Counted from the stretch's first letter, positions 1 to 9,382 are shown. The stretch: DNA of 64,000 bases from Changchengzhania lutea (GCF_006974145.1 NZ_CP039456.1:888501-952500); one strand, 5' to 3'. Program-made: numbers and translations. Notes: a model not told the origin generated them from the letters alone.

Positions 1-1
1 G

Positions 2-2767
2 TACGATGCATCTCTAGACCAATTTAAAGCGCACACTTGGAATTTTAACCCAATACAAAACCGTATCTATGATCCTTTTACATATAGCAACGGCAATAGA
101 AGTTTCGGCACCAGCTATTTTAAAGTATACAACACCAGACGCAGTTTAAATTATCCTGCGCAGTCTTATGACCAATTTAATTGGTTTGGATTTTCTTTTG
201 GAAGAACCCGATTGCAGTTTAGAAATGAATCAATGATGGTAAAAAGTATGAGCAGCAGAGCTTCTGGAATTGACATTGTAGATGATCAAGTCGAAATTGA
301 AGAATCTTCAATGATGGCGCCAAGTGATGCCTCTTTAAATGAGGTTATTGTTACTGGTTATGGTGATAAAGAATCTGACGGTGCTAATAATGTATTAGTC
401 GATGGCGCCGCAACTACAGCTATGGATTTCAGCAACATTAAAATCCGAAAAAACCTTCAGGAAACGGCCTTCTTTTTTCCTCATTTAAAGACAGACGATG
501 CTGGAAATATTAGCTTCAGTTTCACAACTCCTGAGGCCTTAACCCAATGGAAACTTCAGTTATTGGCACATACCAAAACCTTAGAGAGTAGTACCAAAAC
601 ATTAACCGCTGTCACTCAAAAAGAACTGATGGTAATTCCCAATACACCTCGTTTTTTACGTGAAGGTGATGTCATTACAATCAGTACAAAAATTTCAAAT
701 CTAACAGAAAGTGCCTTATCTGGTCAAACTGTGTTACAACTTTTTGATGCCACTACTGGTCAATCCATAGATGTGCAACTTAGCAATTCGAATAACAATA
801 AAGCATTCAAGGTGAATGCGAAAGGCAATACGCAAATCTCTTGGGATTTATCCATTCCAAAGGGTGTGCAAGCCGTTCAATATAAAATTATAGCCAAATC
901 TGGTGATTTTAGCGATGGCGAACAGAACGCAATGCCCGTACTTACCAATAGAATGTTGGTAACCGAAACTTTGCCCATGTGGATAAGAAGTAATCAAACA
1001 AAAACATTCACATTAGATAAGCTTAAAAATGTGAATTCAAACAGCTTATCACACCATAAATTAACCTTGGAAATGACTTCCAATCCAGCGTGGTATGCGG
1101 TGCAAGCCCTCCCTTATTTAATGGAGTATCCGTATGCGTGCAATGAGCAGACGTTTAGCCGCTATTACGCCAATGCATTGGCAAGTCATATAGCGAATTC
1201 AAACCCCAGAATTCAAGAGGTCTTTAAACAATGGGCATCCCAAGATGCGCTGCTTAGTAATCTTGAAAAGAATCCCGAATTAAAATCCATCCTCATTCAG
1301 GAAACACCTTGGTTACGAGATGCACAAAGTGAAACCGAGCAGAAAAAACGAATTGGCTTGTTATTCGATTTAAATACAATGAACAACGAATTACAGTCGA
1401 CCATTCGAAAATTGAAAGCCAATCAAATGAATTCGGGCGCATGGGCCTGGTTTAATGGTGGACGTGAAAACCGATACATCACACAGCATATCATCACCGG
1501 TTTTGGGCATTTAAAACACCTTAATGTGCCTATGAATTCAGATTCTGAGATGATAGAAAGTGCCATAAAATACTTGGATGCAGAATTTGTTAAAACCTAT
1601 AAAGACATTAGAAAATATAATGATACGGTTGATTTGGACAAAGATCATTTAAGCTATATCCAATTGCATTATTTATATATGCGAAGTTTTTTTAGTGACA
1701 TTAAAAAATCAAAAGAAGTAGAAAATATTATTGAGTATTACCAAACTCAAATTCAGAAATATTGGTTAAAACGCTCGTTATACTCTAAAGGCTTAATGGC
1801 ATTGGTATCCCATAGAAACGATGATGAAACCACAGCATCAAAGATTTTAAAATCTTTAAAAGAAACGAGTATTACTTCCGAAGAACTGGGCATGTATTGG
1901 AAATCAAACACCAATTCATGGCACTGGTACCAAGCGCCCATTGAAACCCAATCCTTATTGATTGAAGCGTTTGCTGAAATAGAAAATGACACAAAGACAA
2001 TAGACGAATTAAAAATTTGGCTCCTTAAGAACAAACAAACAAACCGTTGGAAAACCACCAAAGCCACAACCGAAGCTGTGTATGCCTTATTGTTACAAGG
2101 CAGTGATTGGTTGAGCGTAACTGATATGGTGGATGTGGTTATAGGCGGACTACAAATAGAGCCATCTAAACTTGAAGCTGTTAAAGTTGAAGCGGGAACG
2201 GGCTATTATAAAACGTCTTGGTCTTCATCAGATATTAAACCAGAAATGGCAGAGGTTACCCTGGCCAAAAAAGGAAACGGGATTGCTTGGGGAGCCTTGT
2301 ACTGGCAATATTTTGAAGATTTAGATAAAATTACATCGGCAGAAACACCATTGGCACTGAAGAAAAAACTGTTCTTAAAAACCAATACAGATACCGGTGA
2401 GCAAATTTCAGAAATTACAAAGGATACGGCGTTAAAGGTTGGCGATTTAATTAGAGTCCGTATTGAATTACGAAGTGATCGTGCTATGGAATTTATTCAT
2501 ATGAAAGACATGCGGGCTGCAGGTTTAGAGCCTATAAATGTATTATCTAAATATAAATGGCAAGACGGTTTGGGTTACTATGAAAGCACCAAAGATGCTG
2601 CAACAAACTTCTTTTTTGATTATTTACCAAAGGGTGTCTATGTTTTTGAATACGATTTACGAGTAAATAATGCCGGTAATATGAGCAATGGCATTACAAC
2701 CATTCAAAGCATGTATGCGCCAGAATTTAGCAGTCATAGTGAGGGAATTCGTTTGTTAGTTAATTAA
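2..2767 (+). CDS. Alpha-2-macroglobulin family protein, C-terminal part (5' end outside window)
   Basis: The frame is open from base 2 without a stop, so the gene begins upstream; the first internal start-like codon (TTG at 212) is not a real start. The 921 visible residues carry the bait/A2M region and the thioester motif: a YPYACNEQ stretch with the reactive Cys codon at 1139. The family traps proteases in the periplasm through this Cys-Gln thioester, and large Bacteroidota members approach 2000 residues. Just before the A2M domain lies LNEVIVTGYG (about residues 112-121), which looks like the plug start of SusC/TonB-dependent receptors. The end of the protein is intact. Family assignment is firm; the physiological target is not known. 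Confidence 0.9.
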   Translation, partial: YDASLDQFKAHTWNFNPIQNRIYDPFTYSNGNRSFGTSYFKVYNTRRSLNYPAQSYDQFNWFGFSFGRTRLQFRNESMMVKSMSSRASGIDIVDDQVEIEESSMMAPSDASLNEVIVTGYGDKESDGANNVLVDGAATTAMDFSNIKIRKNLQETAFFFPHLKTDDAGNISFSFTTPEALTQWKLQLLAHTKTLESSTKTLTAVTQKELMVIPNTPRFLREGDVITISTKISNLTESALSGQTVLQLFDATTGQSIDVQLSNSNNNKAFKVNAKGNTQISWDLSIPKGVQAVQYKIIAKSGDFSDGEQNAMPVLTNRMLVTETLPMWIRSNQTKTFTLDKLKNVNSNSLSHHKLTLEMTSNPAWYAVQALPYLMEYPYACNEQTFSRYYANALASHIANSNPRIQEVFKQWASQDALLSNLEKNPELKSILIQETPWLRDAQSETEQKKRIGLLFDLNTMNNELQSTIRKLKANQMNSGAWAWFNGGRENRYITQHIITGFGHLKHLNVPMNSDSEMIESAIKYLDAEFVKTYKDIRKYNDTVDLDKDHLSYIQLHYLYMRSFFSDIKKSKEVENIIEYYQTQIQKYWLKRSLYSKGLMALVSHRNDDETTASKILKSLKETSITSEELGMYWKSNTNSWHWYQAPIETQSLLIEAFAEIENDTKTIDELKIWLLKNKQTNRWKTTKATTEAVYALLLQGSDWLSVTDMVDVVIGGLQIEPSKLEAVKVEAGTGYYKTSWSSSDIKPEMAEVTLAKKGNGIAWGALYWQYFEDLDKITSAETPLALKKKLFLKTNTDTGEQISEITKDTALKVGDLIRVRIELRSDRAMEFIHMKDMRAAGLEPINVLSKYKWQDGLGYYESTKDAATNFFFDYLPKGVYVFEYDLRVNNAGNMSNGITTIQSMYAPEFSSHSEGIRLLVN

Positions 2768-2789
2768 TTAATAATATTACGACTAGGAA

Positions 2790-2817
2790 TTGAATAAAAT
2801 TTTATTTCTTATATTTC
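2790..2817 (+). promoter_or_regulatory. Flavobacterial-type promoter candidate for the DoxX gene
   Basis: TTG at 2790-2792, a 17-base spacer, then TATATTTC at 2810-2817. This is one mismatch from the Bacteroidota -7 consensus TAnnTTTG with its -33 TTG. It lies 24 bases before the ATG at 2842. Prediction from sequence only. Confidence 0.4.
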
Positions 2818-2841
2818 AATACTAACTAATTACATTTTATT

Positions 2842-3216
2842 ATGAATTCTAAAGTTTTTATGGTTTTAAGGATACTTCTAGGAGTATTTGTTTTGGTGTT
2901 TGGTTTTAACAAATTCTTTAATTTTATGCCAATGCCAGAAATGTCTGGAGAAGCTGGCGCTTATTTTGGAGCGCTGTCTTCCGCAAAAGTTATCACACTG
3001 GTCGCAATTGTAGAGATTACGGCAGGTTTTGCTTTAATTTTTAACAAGTTTGGCGCCTTATTGGCCTTGATTTTAATGAGCGTGTCTGTGAACGCTGTTT
3101 TATTCCATGCGACATTAGATCCCGGAGGTATTGGTGCCGCCGCTTTACTACTTATATTAAATATAGCCGTTTTATTTGGCTATAAGGATAAGTATAAAGA
3201 CTTGCTTAGAGGTTAA
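2842..3216 (+). CDS. DoxX family membrane protein
   Basis: A 124-residue, very hydrophobic protein with about four membrane segments. The N-terminal RILLGVFVLVFGFNKF stretch and the FALIFNKFGALLALILM region are typical of small DoxX/DoxD-like proteins of the inner membrane. Members are linked to redox or sulfur metabolism in some organisms, but the role of this short type is not known. It stands alone: the upstream gene ends 74 bases before it and a palindromic repeat follows. The only in-frame ATG at the proper place is 2842. Confidence 0.75.
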   Translation: MNSKVFMVLRILLGVFVLVFGFNKFFNFMPMPEMSGEAGAYFGALSSAKVITLVAIVEITAGFALIFNKFGALLALILMSVSVNAVLFHATLDPGGIGAAALLLILNIAVLFGYKDKYKDLLRG

Positions 3217-3224
3217 CACATAAA

Positions 3225-3363
3225 AAAAGAGGTTGTCTAAAAATTAATTAACTCTTGTCAAACTGAGCGCAGTCGAAGTTTCAATGTTTTGAAAACCAAA
3301 GCATTTCGACTGCGCTCAATGTGACATTTAAGCTAAAAATCGACTTTTTAGACAGTCTCTTTT
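3225..3363. repeat. Nested palindromic intergenic repeat, possibly also a bidirectional terminator
   Basis: Outer arms at 3225-3243 and 3345-3363 are inverted copies (17 of 19 matching) of AAAAGAGGTTGTCTAAAAA. Inside them, 3256-3277 and 3305-3326 form a second inverted pair, TGTCA-N3-TGAGCGCAGTCGAA, with perfect arms. The inner core GAGCGCAGTCG recurs at 13084-13094 and, inverted, at 44407-44417, so this is a dispersed family. The outer arms end in A and T runs and could terminate transcription from either side. No coding capacity. Confidence 0.7.
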
Positions 3364-3483
3364 ATTATCATTTTTCACTATTTATATAATTCATAACTTT
3401 ACAAAGCCTTATTTTAAATCTAGATGTTACTTTCAAGACAGAAAATAATATGCTACCAACGCATTGTATTCCTTCTAAAAACA

Positions 3484-3936
3484 ATGTCCATACTTTGTTT
3501 TCTATCAATCATGTCTTGCGCTGCAAAAAAGAGCACGTATAGTACTTTAGAGGACTCAACTAAACTTATTTTTCTAAATTACAATGCGATTAAATTAGAT
3601 GATGAAAAAATACAAGTTGATTTAATCAATAATATAGAGAAAGAAGGGAAATTAAAGGAAAATAACAAAAGCATTCCTGAAGGCGTTTCAGGGGATTTAT
3701 ATTACCATCAACTAGATAAGAAATCACATGTGTTGCACAGTACGCTCATAAAAAATCCGTTTTTAAAAAGCTTTGAATATCTTGATGACGACAATGCATT
3801 CAACAGAAAATCAATTATTTTAGATAGTGTGCAATTTTCTTTAAGATTGCAACGTCATCCACAAGCTAAATATATCACTATTTCTGCTTTTGATGATTTA
3901 GAAAAAGTATTAAGCACGGTAAAACTTGACCATTAA
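3484..3936 (+). CDS. Putative lipoprotein of unknown function
   Basis: About 150 residues from the ATG at 3484. An upstream ATG at 3424 would add 20 residues, but the 3484 start puts a clean lipoprotein signal (hydrophobic stretch, then IMSC) directly at the N-terminus. The mature part is acidic and lysine-rich and I do not recognise a domain. The stop TAA overlaps the ATG of the M64 peptidase by one base (TAATG), so the two are probably translationally coupled. It may be an anchor or partner for that peptidase; this is inferred from position only. Confidence 0.6.
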   Translation: MSILCFLSIMSCAAKKSTYSTLEDSTKLIFLNYNAIKLDDEKIQVDLINNIEKEGKLKENNKSIPEGVSGDLYYHQLDKKSHVLHSTLIKNPFLKSFEYLDDDNAFNRKSIILDSVQFSLRLQRHPQAKYITISAFDDLEKVLSTVKLDH

Positions 3937-5363
3937 TGAGAAGATTATTACTCCTTATCATATTGCTTTACATCAACTTTTTAAGTGCTCAGGTTTTTGA
4001 TAAAGAAACTATCAAATTTTCTGGTAATACTGATAATAGGATAAATCTTGTCATTCTTAGTGAAGGTTATCAAACCAGTGAATTAGATAAATTTATAGAT
4101 GACGCTATAAATTTTAAAAATGCCATGTTCAGTCAATCTCCTTTTATTGAATATGCTAAATATTTTAACGTGTATGCCATAAAAGTACCATCTAACGAAA
4201 GTGGCGCTGACCACCCTGGAACCGCTTTCGATACTTTTGAACCTGCTGAACCAATCGTAACTGCAGACACCTACTTTAATGCAACCTTTGATGCCTTTGG
4301 ATACCATAGATATCTATACTATGGCATTGACTATGCGAATGCTGCTAGTGCAGAATCCAAAATAATATCCGTTTTAGCTGATAATTTTCCCAGCTATGAC
4401 CAAGCCTTAATTTTAGTAAATTCAACCATATATGGTGGTACTGGTGGTCCTTTTCCTGTGGCGTCTAGAGGATCTTATAATGGTGTTAGTGCCAATGAAC
4501 TTGCGATTCATGAATTGGGTCACTCTCTTTTTGATTTAAAAGATGAGTATGAACTTCCCGCAGGGTATTACGCCGAAGCCATTAACATGACACAAGAAAT
4601 TAACCCAAGCACTATAAAGTGGAAAAATTGGTTAAATATCAATGCCGTCGGAATCTATCCTTACGGCAGTTCCGGTGAGCCTTCTACTTGGAATAGACCT
4701 CATAAAAATTGTAAAATGAGGTATTTAGGCGTTCCTTTTTGTTCGGTCTGTAAAGAAGGTATCATTGAGAAAATCCATGCTTTGGTGTCTCCTATTGATA
4801 ATTATACGCCTGTTTCTAATACCATTGACGACCCGTCGTTTCCTATAGGATTTCAATTAGCTTTAATAGAAGAACCAAACCCTAATAGGCTTACAACGCG
4901 TTGGACGTTAAATACCATGACTATCGCAAATAATGTTAATAACGTTTCTCTAACGGAGACCGATTTAAACACGGGCACGAATGACTTGCTTGCTGTAGTT
5001 CATGATGCCACGGATTTATTACGCGTTACAAACCACGACACGTTTCATGTGTACACCGTAGCTTGGACAATTAACTATTCTACTTTCGGAATTGAAGATA
5101 TTACCAGCAAAGTGGCTCAGTATAGCATAGACATGCACCCAAACCCAGCAAGCAGTATTTTAAATCTGAAATTTAAAAGTGACCACACAGATGCGCTAAT
5201 AGTCAAAATAATAAGTATAGATGGAAAAATTCTAAAAACCGCCTCCATTACTAATACCGTTTTAAATACAATAGATATTAGTCATTTTAGTCAAGGTATA
5301 TATATGGCAAATTTTTATGCTAATAACACCCTTATTGCCAGTAAGCGAATCGTTAAAAATTAA
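3936..5363 (+). CDS. Secreted M64 family metallopeptidase with type IX secretion sorting domain
   Basis: 475 residues with an N-terminal signal peptide ending near SAQ. The zinc site HELGH (H192, E193, H196) is followed by LFDLKDEYE, the pattern of the M64 (IgA-peptidase-like) family. The last ~80 residues, starting around MHPNPASS and ending KRIVKN, match the type A C-terminal domain that directs proteins through the type IX secretion system and is then removed. porU and porV, which process such domains, lie later in this window. It is therefore expected outside the cell or on its surface. The substrate is unknown. Confidence 0.85.
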   Translation: MRRLLLLIILLYINFLSAQVFDKETIKFSGNTDNRINLVILSEGYQTSELDKFIDDAINFKNAMFSQSPFIEYAKYFNVYAIKVPSNESGADHPGTAFDTFEPAEPIVTADTYFNATFDAFGYHRYLYYGIDYANAASAESKIISVLADNFPSYDQALILVNSTIYGGTGGPFPVASRGSYNGVSANELAIHELGHSLFDLKDEYELPAGYYAEAINMTQEINPSTIKWKNWLNINAVGIYPYGSSGEPSTWNRPHKNCKMRYLGVPFCSVCKEGIIEKIHALVSPIDNYTPVSNTIDDPSFPIGFQLALIEEPNPNRLTTRWTLNTMTIANNVNNVSLTETDLNTGTNDLLAVVHDATDLLRVTNHDTFHVYTVAWTINYSTFGIEDITSKVAQYSIDMHPNPASSILNLKFKSDHTDALIVKIISIDGKILKTASITNTVLNTIDISHFSQGIYMANFYANNTLIASKRIVKN

Positions 5364-5368
5364 CCTAT

Positions 5369-5929
5369 TTAATCTTTAGGAATCCGTTTCTTTAAAAGTA
5401 GAATTTGTCCGAGGTGGCTGGATTGATGCTCCATCACATGAAACCAAGCCCAATGCATATTCATTCTATAACCTTGTGGAACTTCATTAAGCCATGCATC
5501 ATCTTGTTCCTTAAAATACGCTAAAGTTTTAGCACGAACGTCTTTGTAAATCTTTAAATAGTATGAAATAGGTTTCCCTTTAAATTTTGCTCTTGCCTTG
5601 TCGCCCATAGACATAGGTGTACCCCATTCTTCTTGTTCTTCCTCGTTAAATTCTCTTTTTTCAAAGGTATATACTTGATAGAATTTTTCAATAGCCGCCA
5701 AATGCATCACCAAAGTACCAATGGTGTTAGCGTTCTCATCCAGCAAAAAATCTGTCTCATTAATATCTAAGTCTTTCACGGTACGTTCTACACGATTGCT
5801 CATATCATTTAACATAGAGACCATGATGCCTATTTGAGGGGTAAAACCTTCTTCCGAATTAATAAGCATTTGCGCATTTGATGTAAATGCACTTAAAACA
5901 CAAACGAGTATTATGGATACTAATTTCAT
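5369..5929 (-). CDS. DinB-like (DUF664-type) four-helix protein with signal peptide
   Basis: 186 residues. An N-terminal signal (ending SNAQ) precedes a helical body with His residues placed as in the DinB/YfiT metal-binding triad (LVMHLAAIE, then MEHQSSHLGQI). DinB proteins are often thiol-dependent transferases or damage-inducible proteins of unknown reaction, and an exported version is less usual. It is convergent with the M64 gene (5 bases between stops) and 3 bases downstream of the DUF4136 lipoprotein on the same strand, so those two are probably one transcript. Confidence 0.75.
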   Translation of the reverse strand: MKLVSIILVCVLSAFTSNAQMLINSEEGFTPQIGIMVSMLNDMSNRVERTVKDLDINETDFLLDENANTIGTLVMHLAAIEKFYQVYTFEKREFNEEEQEEWGTPMSMGDKARAKFKGKPISYYLKIYKDVRAKTLAYFKEQDDAWLNEVPQGYRMNMHWAWFHVMEHQSSHLGQILLLKKRIPKD

Positions 5930-5932
5930 AAG

Positions 5933-6454
5933 TTATTTTTTAGGTGGATACTTTGACAACACTTTTTCTATAATAGCATTAAATCGTACTTCTCTATTTT
6001 CGGGTGAGGCGTTCGGACTGATACTGGTTTCAATTATGGACTGCCAAAAGAGGCCTTTATTATTTTCGTCCACAAAATCAATTATAATCTGTCGATCAAT
6101 GTTGGCCTGTCCAACAGGTATGCCAACCGAAATACCACCACCTACATTTCTACCGCCTCCACCTACGCCAACACCTACGGTATTTCGCTGTACTTGTTGG
6201 AATTCACTACTCTTAATATCAATAAAAAAGTCTGGCGTATTAGACAGTTGGAAACCGCGTATTGTCATTTTCGAATCTATGGCATTCAGTAAGCGCTTAG
6301 TATCTAAAGGACTTAAACCAGGAGTCATATCACTATAGTAATTATAGGTTTTATAACTGCTAAAATCGGTGGTTTTATCATAATCATAATTCACGCGTAT
6401 GGGTGCACAAGCAACGATAAGTAGTACTAAAATGAGGGCATTAAAAAATTTCAT
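5933..6454 (-). CDS. DUF4136 domain lipoprotein
   Basis: 173 residues beginning with a lipoprotein signal (LLIVACAP). The body has the DUF4136 pattern: an N-terminal YDYDKTTDFSSYKTY segment, a glycine-rich VGVGGGGRNVGGG turn and a conserved C-terminal helix. DUF4136 proteins are envelope lipoproteins without a known function. It heads a probable two-gene unit with the DinB-like protein. Confidence 0.75.
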   Translation of the reverse strand: MKFFNALILVLLIVACAPIRVNYDYDKTTDFSSYKTYNYYSDMTPGLSPLDTKRLLNAIDSKMTIRGFQLSNTPDFFIDIKSSEFQQVQRNTVGVGVGGGGRNVGGGISVGIPVGQANIDRQIIIDFVDENNKGLFWQSIIETSISPNASPENREVRFNAIIEKVLSKYPPKK

Positions 6455-6538
6455 AGCATTATTTTTCCTAAAGTTAATTAAAAATTATGATATGTGTAAA
6501 TGATAATAATCATCAAATAATTTTCAAATTCAAATTAA

Positions 6539-6560
6539 TATTTAGATATTTGCCTAAATA
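6539..6560. promoter_or_regulatory. Putative operator of the ArsR-type regulator
   Basis: A perfect 7-base inverted repeat TATTTAG-N8-CTAAATA ends 8 bases before the regulator start. ArsR/SmtB autoregulators usually bind such AT-rich dyads at their own promoters. Prediction only. Confidence 0.45.
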
Positions 6561-6568
6561 CCTAATAG

Positions 6569-6823
6569 ATGAACTATGTATTCAAAGCATTAAATGATGA
6601 CACACGCCGACAAATATTAGAGCTACTTAAAGCCAAGGATATGAACGCAGGTGAAATAGCTGATGCCTTTAATATTTCGAAACCCAGTATTTCGCATCAT
6701 TTAGATATTTTAAAACGCGCCGATTTAGTGTCTAGCGAAAAACAAGGTCAGTTTATCACCTATTCACTAAACACCACCATTTTGGAAGATGTTTTGCAAT
6801 GGATTATCACTTTAAAGAAATAA
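6569..6823 (+). CDS. ArsR/SdpR-like autorepressor
   Basis: 84 residues forming a complete winged helix-turn-helix of the ArsR family (FKALNDDTRRQILELL at the start, recognition helix ISKPSISHHLDILKRADLV). The cysteine metal site of metal-sensing ArsR members is absent, which fits the SdpR group. It overlaps the following sdpI-like gene by 25 bases, the arrangement seen in the Bacillus sdpRI operon. It probably represses its own operon through the dyad just upstream. Confidence 0.85.
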   Translation: MNYVFKALNDDTRRQILELLKAKDMNAGEIADAFNISKPSISHHLDILKRADLVSSEKQGQFITYSLNTTILEDVLQWIITLKK

Positions 6824-7476
6824 ATAAGATCTCACTAAAAAAAGAAATTCCTATTTTAATAATTGTCCTTATTCCCTTCATTTATTTGTTTATGATTTGG
6901 GATAGTCTCCCCGAAACCGTTCCTACGCATTGGAACTATAAAGGTGAAATTGACGACTGGGGTCACAAAAGCACAACCATATTCATTACATTTTTACTAT
7001 CAGGACTTACTTATTTACTCTTTACCATAATTCCCATGATTGATCCGAAGAAAAAAATCAAACTTATGGGAAATAAGTATGATAACTTAAAGTTTTTAAT
7101 GACGCTTTTTATGTCTGCTCTAGCCATCTTTTTGTTGTATAGTATTAAAGAACAATCCTTAACAAATCCAGCATTTCTAATCGCTGCCATCGGGTTGCTA
7201 TATATCCTTTTAGGAAATTATATAAAAACCATTAAAGCCAATTATTTTATTGGCATTAGAACCCCGTGGACTTTAGAACATGAATCCGTTTGGAAAAGCA
7301 CCCACCTTTTAGCAGGTAAACTTTGGTTTATTGGCGGACTTGCCATCGTAATAACAGCCCTATTGACAGACCGGGATTTCTACACGATATTCTTTATTGT
7401 GATTACCATTATCATCAGCCTTATTCCTGTTATATATTCGTTTATAGCATACAGAAAACTTAAAATTGAAGACTAA
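6799..7476 (+). CDS. SdpI family membrane protein
   Basis: 225 residues with about six membrane segments. An N-terminal DUF1648-type region (LPETVPTHWNYKGEIDDWG) is followed by the SdpI region with NYFIGIRTPWTLEHESVW, a highly typical motif. In Bacillus SdpI gives immunity to the SDP toxin and transmits a signal by holding SdpR at the membrane. No sdpABC toxin genes are nearby, so here it may serve immunity against others or envelope stress sensing. The start at 6799 lies inside the regulator gene. Confidence 0.85.
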   Translation: MDYHFKEINKISLKKEIPILIIVLIPFIYLFMIWDSLPETVPTHWNYKGEIDDWGHKSTTIFITFLLSGLTYLLFTIIPMIDPKKKIKLMGNKYDNLKFLMTLFMSALAIFLLYSIKEQSLTNPAFLIAAIGLLYILLGNYIKTIKANYFIGIRTPWTLEHESVWKSTHLLAGKLWFIGGLAIVITALLTDRDFYTIFFIVITIIISLIPVIYSFIAYRKLKIED

Positions 7477-7493
7477 TTAGAAATACAATCACT

Positions 7494-8588
7494 ATGAAAT
7501 CTTACTTACTTATCATATTTACAGCACTACTTTCATTACATACGATAGCGCAAAGCGAAAGACCTCAAACCCCTCAAGAACCTTTCGATTATACCATTGA
7601 AGATGTGACTTTTATTAATGCCGTGGCTGATAATATAAAATTAGCAGGAACACTCACTATTCCAAATACCAATAAAAAGGCTCCGGTTGCCATCTTAATC
7701 AGTGGTTCTGGACCACAGAATAGAAATGAAGACATAGCAAACCATCAACCCTTTTGGGTGATTGCAGATTATCTCACCAATCATGGTATTGCCGTTTTAA
7801 GATATGATGATCGCGGTACTGAACAATCTGAAGGTGATTTCAACACGGCAACCTCTTTTGACTTTGCGACCGATGTAGAAGCTGCTATAGCCTATTTAAA
7901 AACAAGAGACGATATAAACAGCAATCAAATTGGTTTAATTGGTCACAGTGAAGGTGGTTTTATTGCACCTGTTGTAGCCTCTAAAAATAAAGACGTTGCA
8001 TTTATTGTATCATTAGCCGGGACCGGCGTTACTGGAGAGAACGTTATTCTTTCTCAAAGTAGAGCTATAGGAAAAGTTAGTGGTGCCGCAGAAGAAACGC
8101 TTAAGTTTAATGACACCTTATCTAAAATTGTATATCATGTTATTAAAACTAAAAAAGATGTAAATACCGCACAATCGAGAATCAAAGAACAATTACAGCT
8201 TTACAAAACTGGATTAGGCACAAGTCCGTACACACCATTTATAACTGACACCCTAATTAATCAGTTAGCCAATACGGCAGCAGACAAATGGTTGACAACA
8301 TTTATCATTTCAGATCCTGCAGTGTATTGGTCAAAAACCACCTGTCCCGTTTTAGCCCTTAATGGCAGTAAAGATTTACAAGTGCTTCCAAAACTTAATT
8401 TGGGTGGTATTGAAAGTGCTTTAAAGAAAGTTGAGAATAAAGATATTACTATTAAAGAAATAGAAGGACTCAATCACCTGTTTCAAACTTCAGCAACAGG
8501 AAACCCTAATGAGTATGGCACGCTAACAGAAACGTTTTCAGAAGAGGCTCTAGAAATTATAAAAGATTGGATTTTAGCCCGCTTCTAA
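7494..8588 (+). CDS. Secreted alpha/beta hydrolase
   Basis: 364 residues with an N-terminal signal peptide (ending TIAQ). The fold is shown by the oxyanion segment ISGSGPQNRNED, the RYDDRG stretch, the nucleophile elbow GHSEGG and a C-terminal GLNHLF containing the likely catalytic His. This is the esterase/peptidase-like family common in Bacteroidota and usually periplasmic. Substrate unknown. It follows sdpI by 17 bases and may be co-transcribed, and it meets the K+ channel gene tail to tail with no gap. Confidence 0.8.
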   Translation: MKSYLLIIFTALLSLHTIAQSERPQTPQEPFDYTIEDVTFINAVADNIKLAGTLTIPNTNKKAPVAILISGSGPQNRNEDIANHQPFWVIADYLTNHGIAVLRYDDRGTEQSEGDFNTATSFDFATDVEAAIAYLKTRDDINSNQIGLIGHSEGGFIAPVVASKNKDVAFIVSLAGTGVTGENVILSQSRAIGKVSGAAEETLKFNDTLSKIVYHVIKTKKDVNTAQSRIKEQLQLYKTGLGTSPYTPFITDTLINQLANTAADKWLTTFIISDPAVYWSKTTCPVLALNGSKDLQVLPKLNLGGIESALKKVENKDITIKEIEGLNHLFQTSATGNPNEYGTLTETFSEEALEIIKDWILARF

Positions 8589-9308
8589 TTAATCGTTTTT
8601 CTTATCCTCTTTCTTATCGACAGATTTTGTTAATGCTGAAGATATAATGCCTGTTGGAATGGCAACAATGCCCAAACCAATCATCAGAATACAAAATGTA
8701 AATATTTTTCCACCAACAGTTATTGGGTAAACATCACCGTATCCTACAGTTGTTAAAGTTATAATAGACCACCATAAACTATCAAAAATGGATGAAAAAT
8801 GTTCAGGTTGTGCCTCGTTTTCAAAGTAGTAAATACCAATGGCCGAAAAGTAGATAAGAATCAAGGTGATAAATATGAAAATAAAGATTTGCTCTTTTGC
8901 TGAAGAAATAGCCCTAGTAAACTGATTTAAGGCACGATTGTAACGAACCAGTTTTAAAATTCTGAACATTCTTAGAAAACGCAAAGCTCTTAAAGAGCGT
9001 AAGTCTACCCCAAACGACAAATAGAATGGTAATATGGCAACTAAATCGATTAACCCGAAAAAACTAAATATAAACCTGGGTTTACTATCAGCTACATAAA
9101 TTCTTGCGACATATTCTAAAGTAAAGATGATAACACAAAACAGTTCTATAGATTCTAAAATAACTTCTGTTTGTGGTTTTAAATTCGGGAGGGTTTCAAT
9201 GGAAAATGTAATGATTGAAAGAAAAATTAAGCACTGAATGAATAATGAGAAATACTTGCTTAACTTATTGTCATTAATCTCAACTATCTTTTTTAAGGCT
9301 TGTTTCAT
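8589..9308 (-). CDS. Voltage-gated-type potassium channel
   Basis: 239 residues with six membrane segments. S4 has regularly spaced arginines (RSLRALRFLRMFRILKLVRY) and the pore carries the selectivity filter TVGYGD. This is the bacterial Kv/KvLm-like ion transporter family in the inner membrane. The C-terminus is a short charged tail (KKEDKKND) without a regulatory domain. All key residues are present. Confidence 0.9.
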   Translation of the reverse strand: MKQALKKIVEINDNKLSKYFSLFIQCLIFLSIITFSIETLPNLKPQTEVILESIELFCVIIFTLEYVARIYVADSKPRFIFSFFGLIDLVAILPFYLSFGVDLRSLRALRFLRMFRILKLVRYNRALNQFTRAISSAKEQIFIFIFITLILIYFSAIGIYYFENEAQPEHFSSIFDSLWWSIITLTTVGYGDVYPITVGGKIFTFCILMIGLGIVAIPTGIISSALTKSVDKKEDKKND

Positions 9309-9382
9309 ACTGATATTAAAATCATTATGTAAAAAAACGAAAAAAATATCACTTTACATTTTAAAATATCAAATGAGAGCTA

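Noticed and set aside
5913..6338. Plus-strand open frame of 141 codons opposite the DUF4136 gene
   Set aside because: It is the antisense of a clear lipoprotein gene, low in complexity and rich in proline and threonine from the glycine-rich segment.
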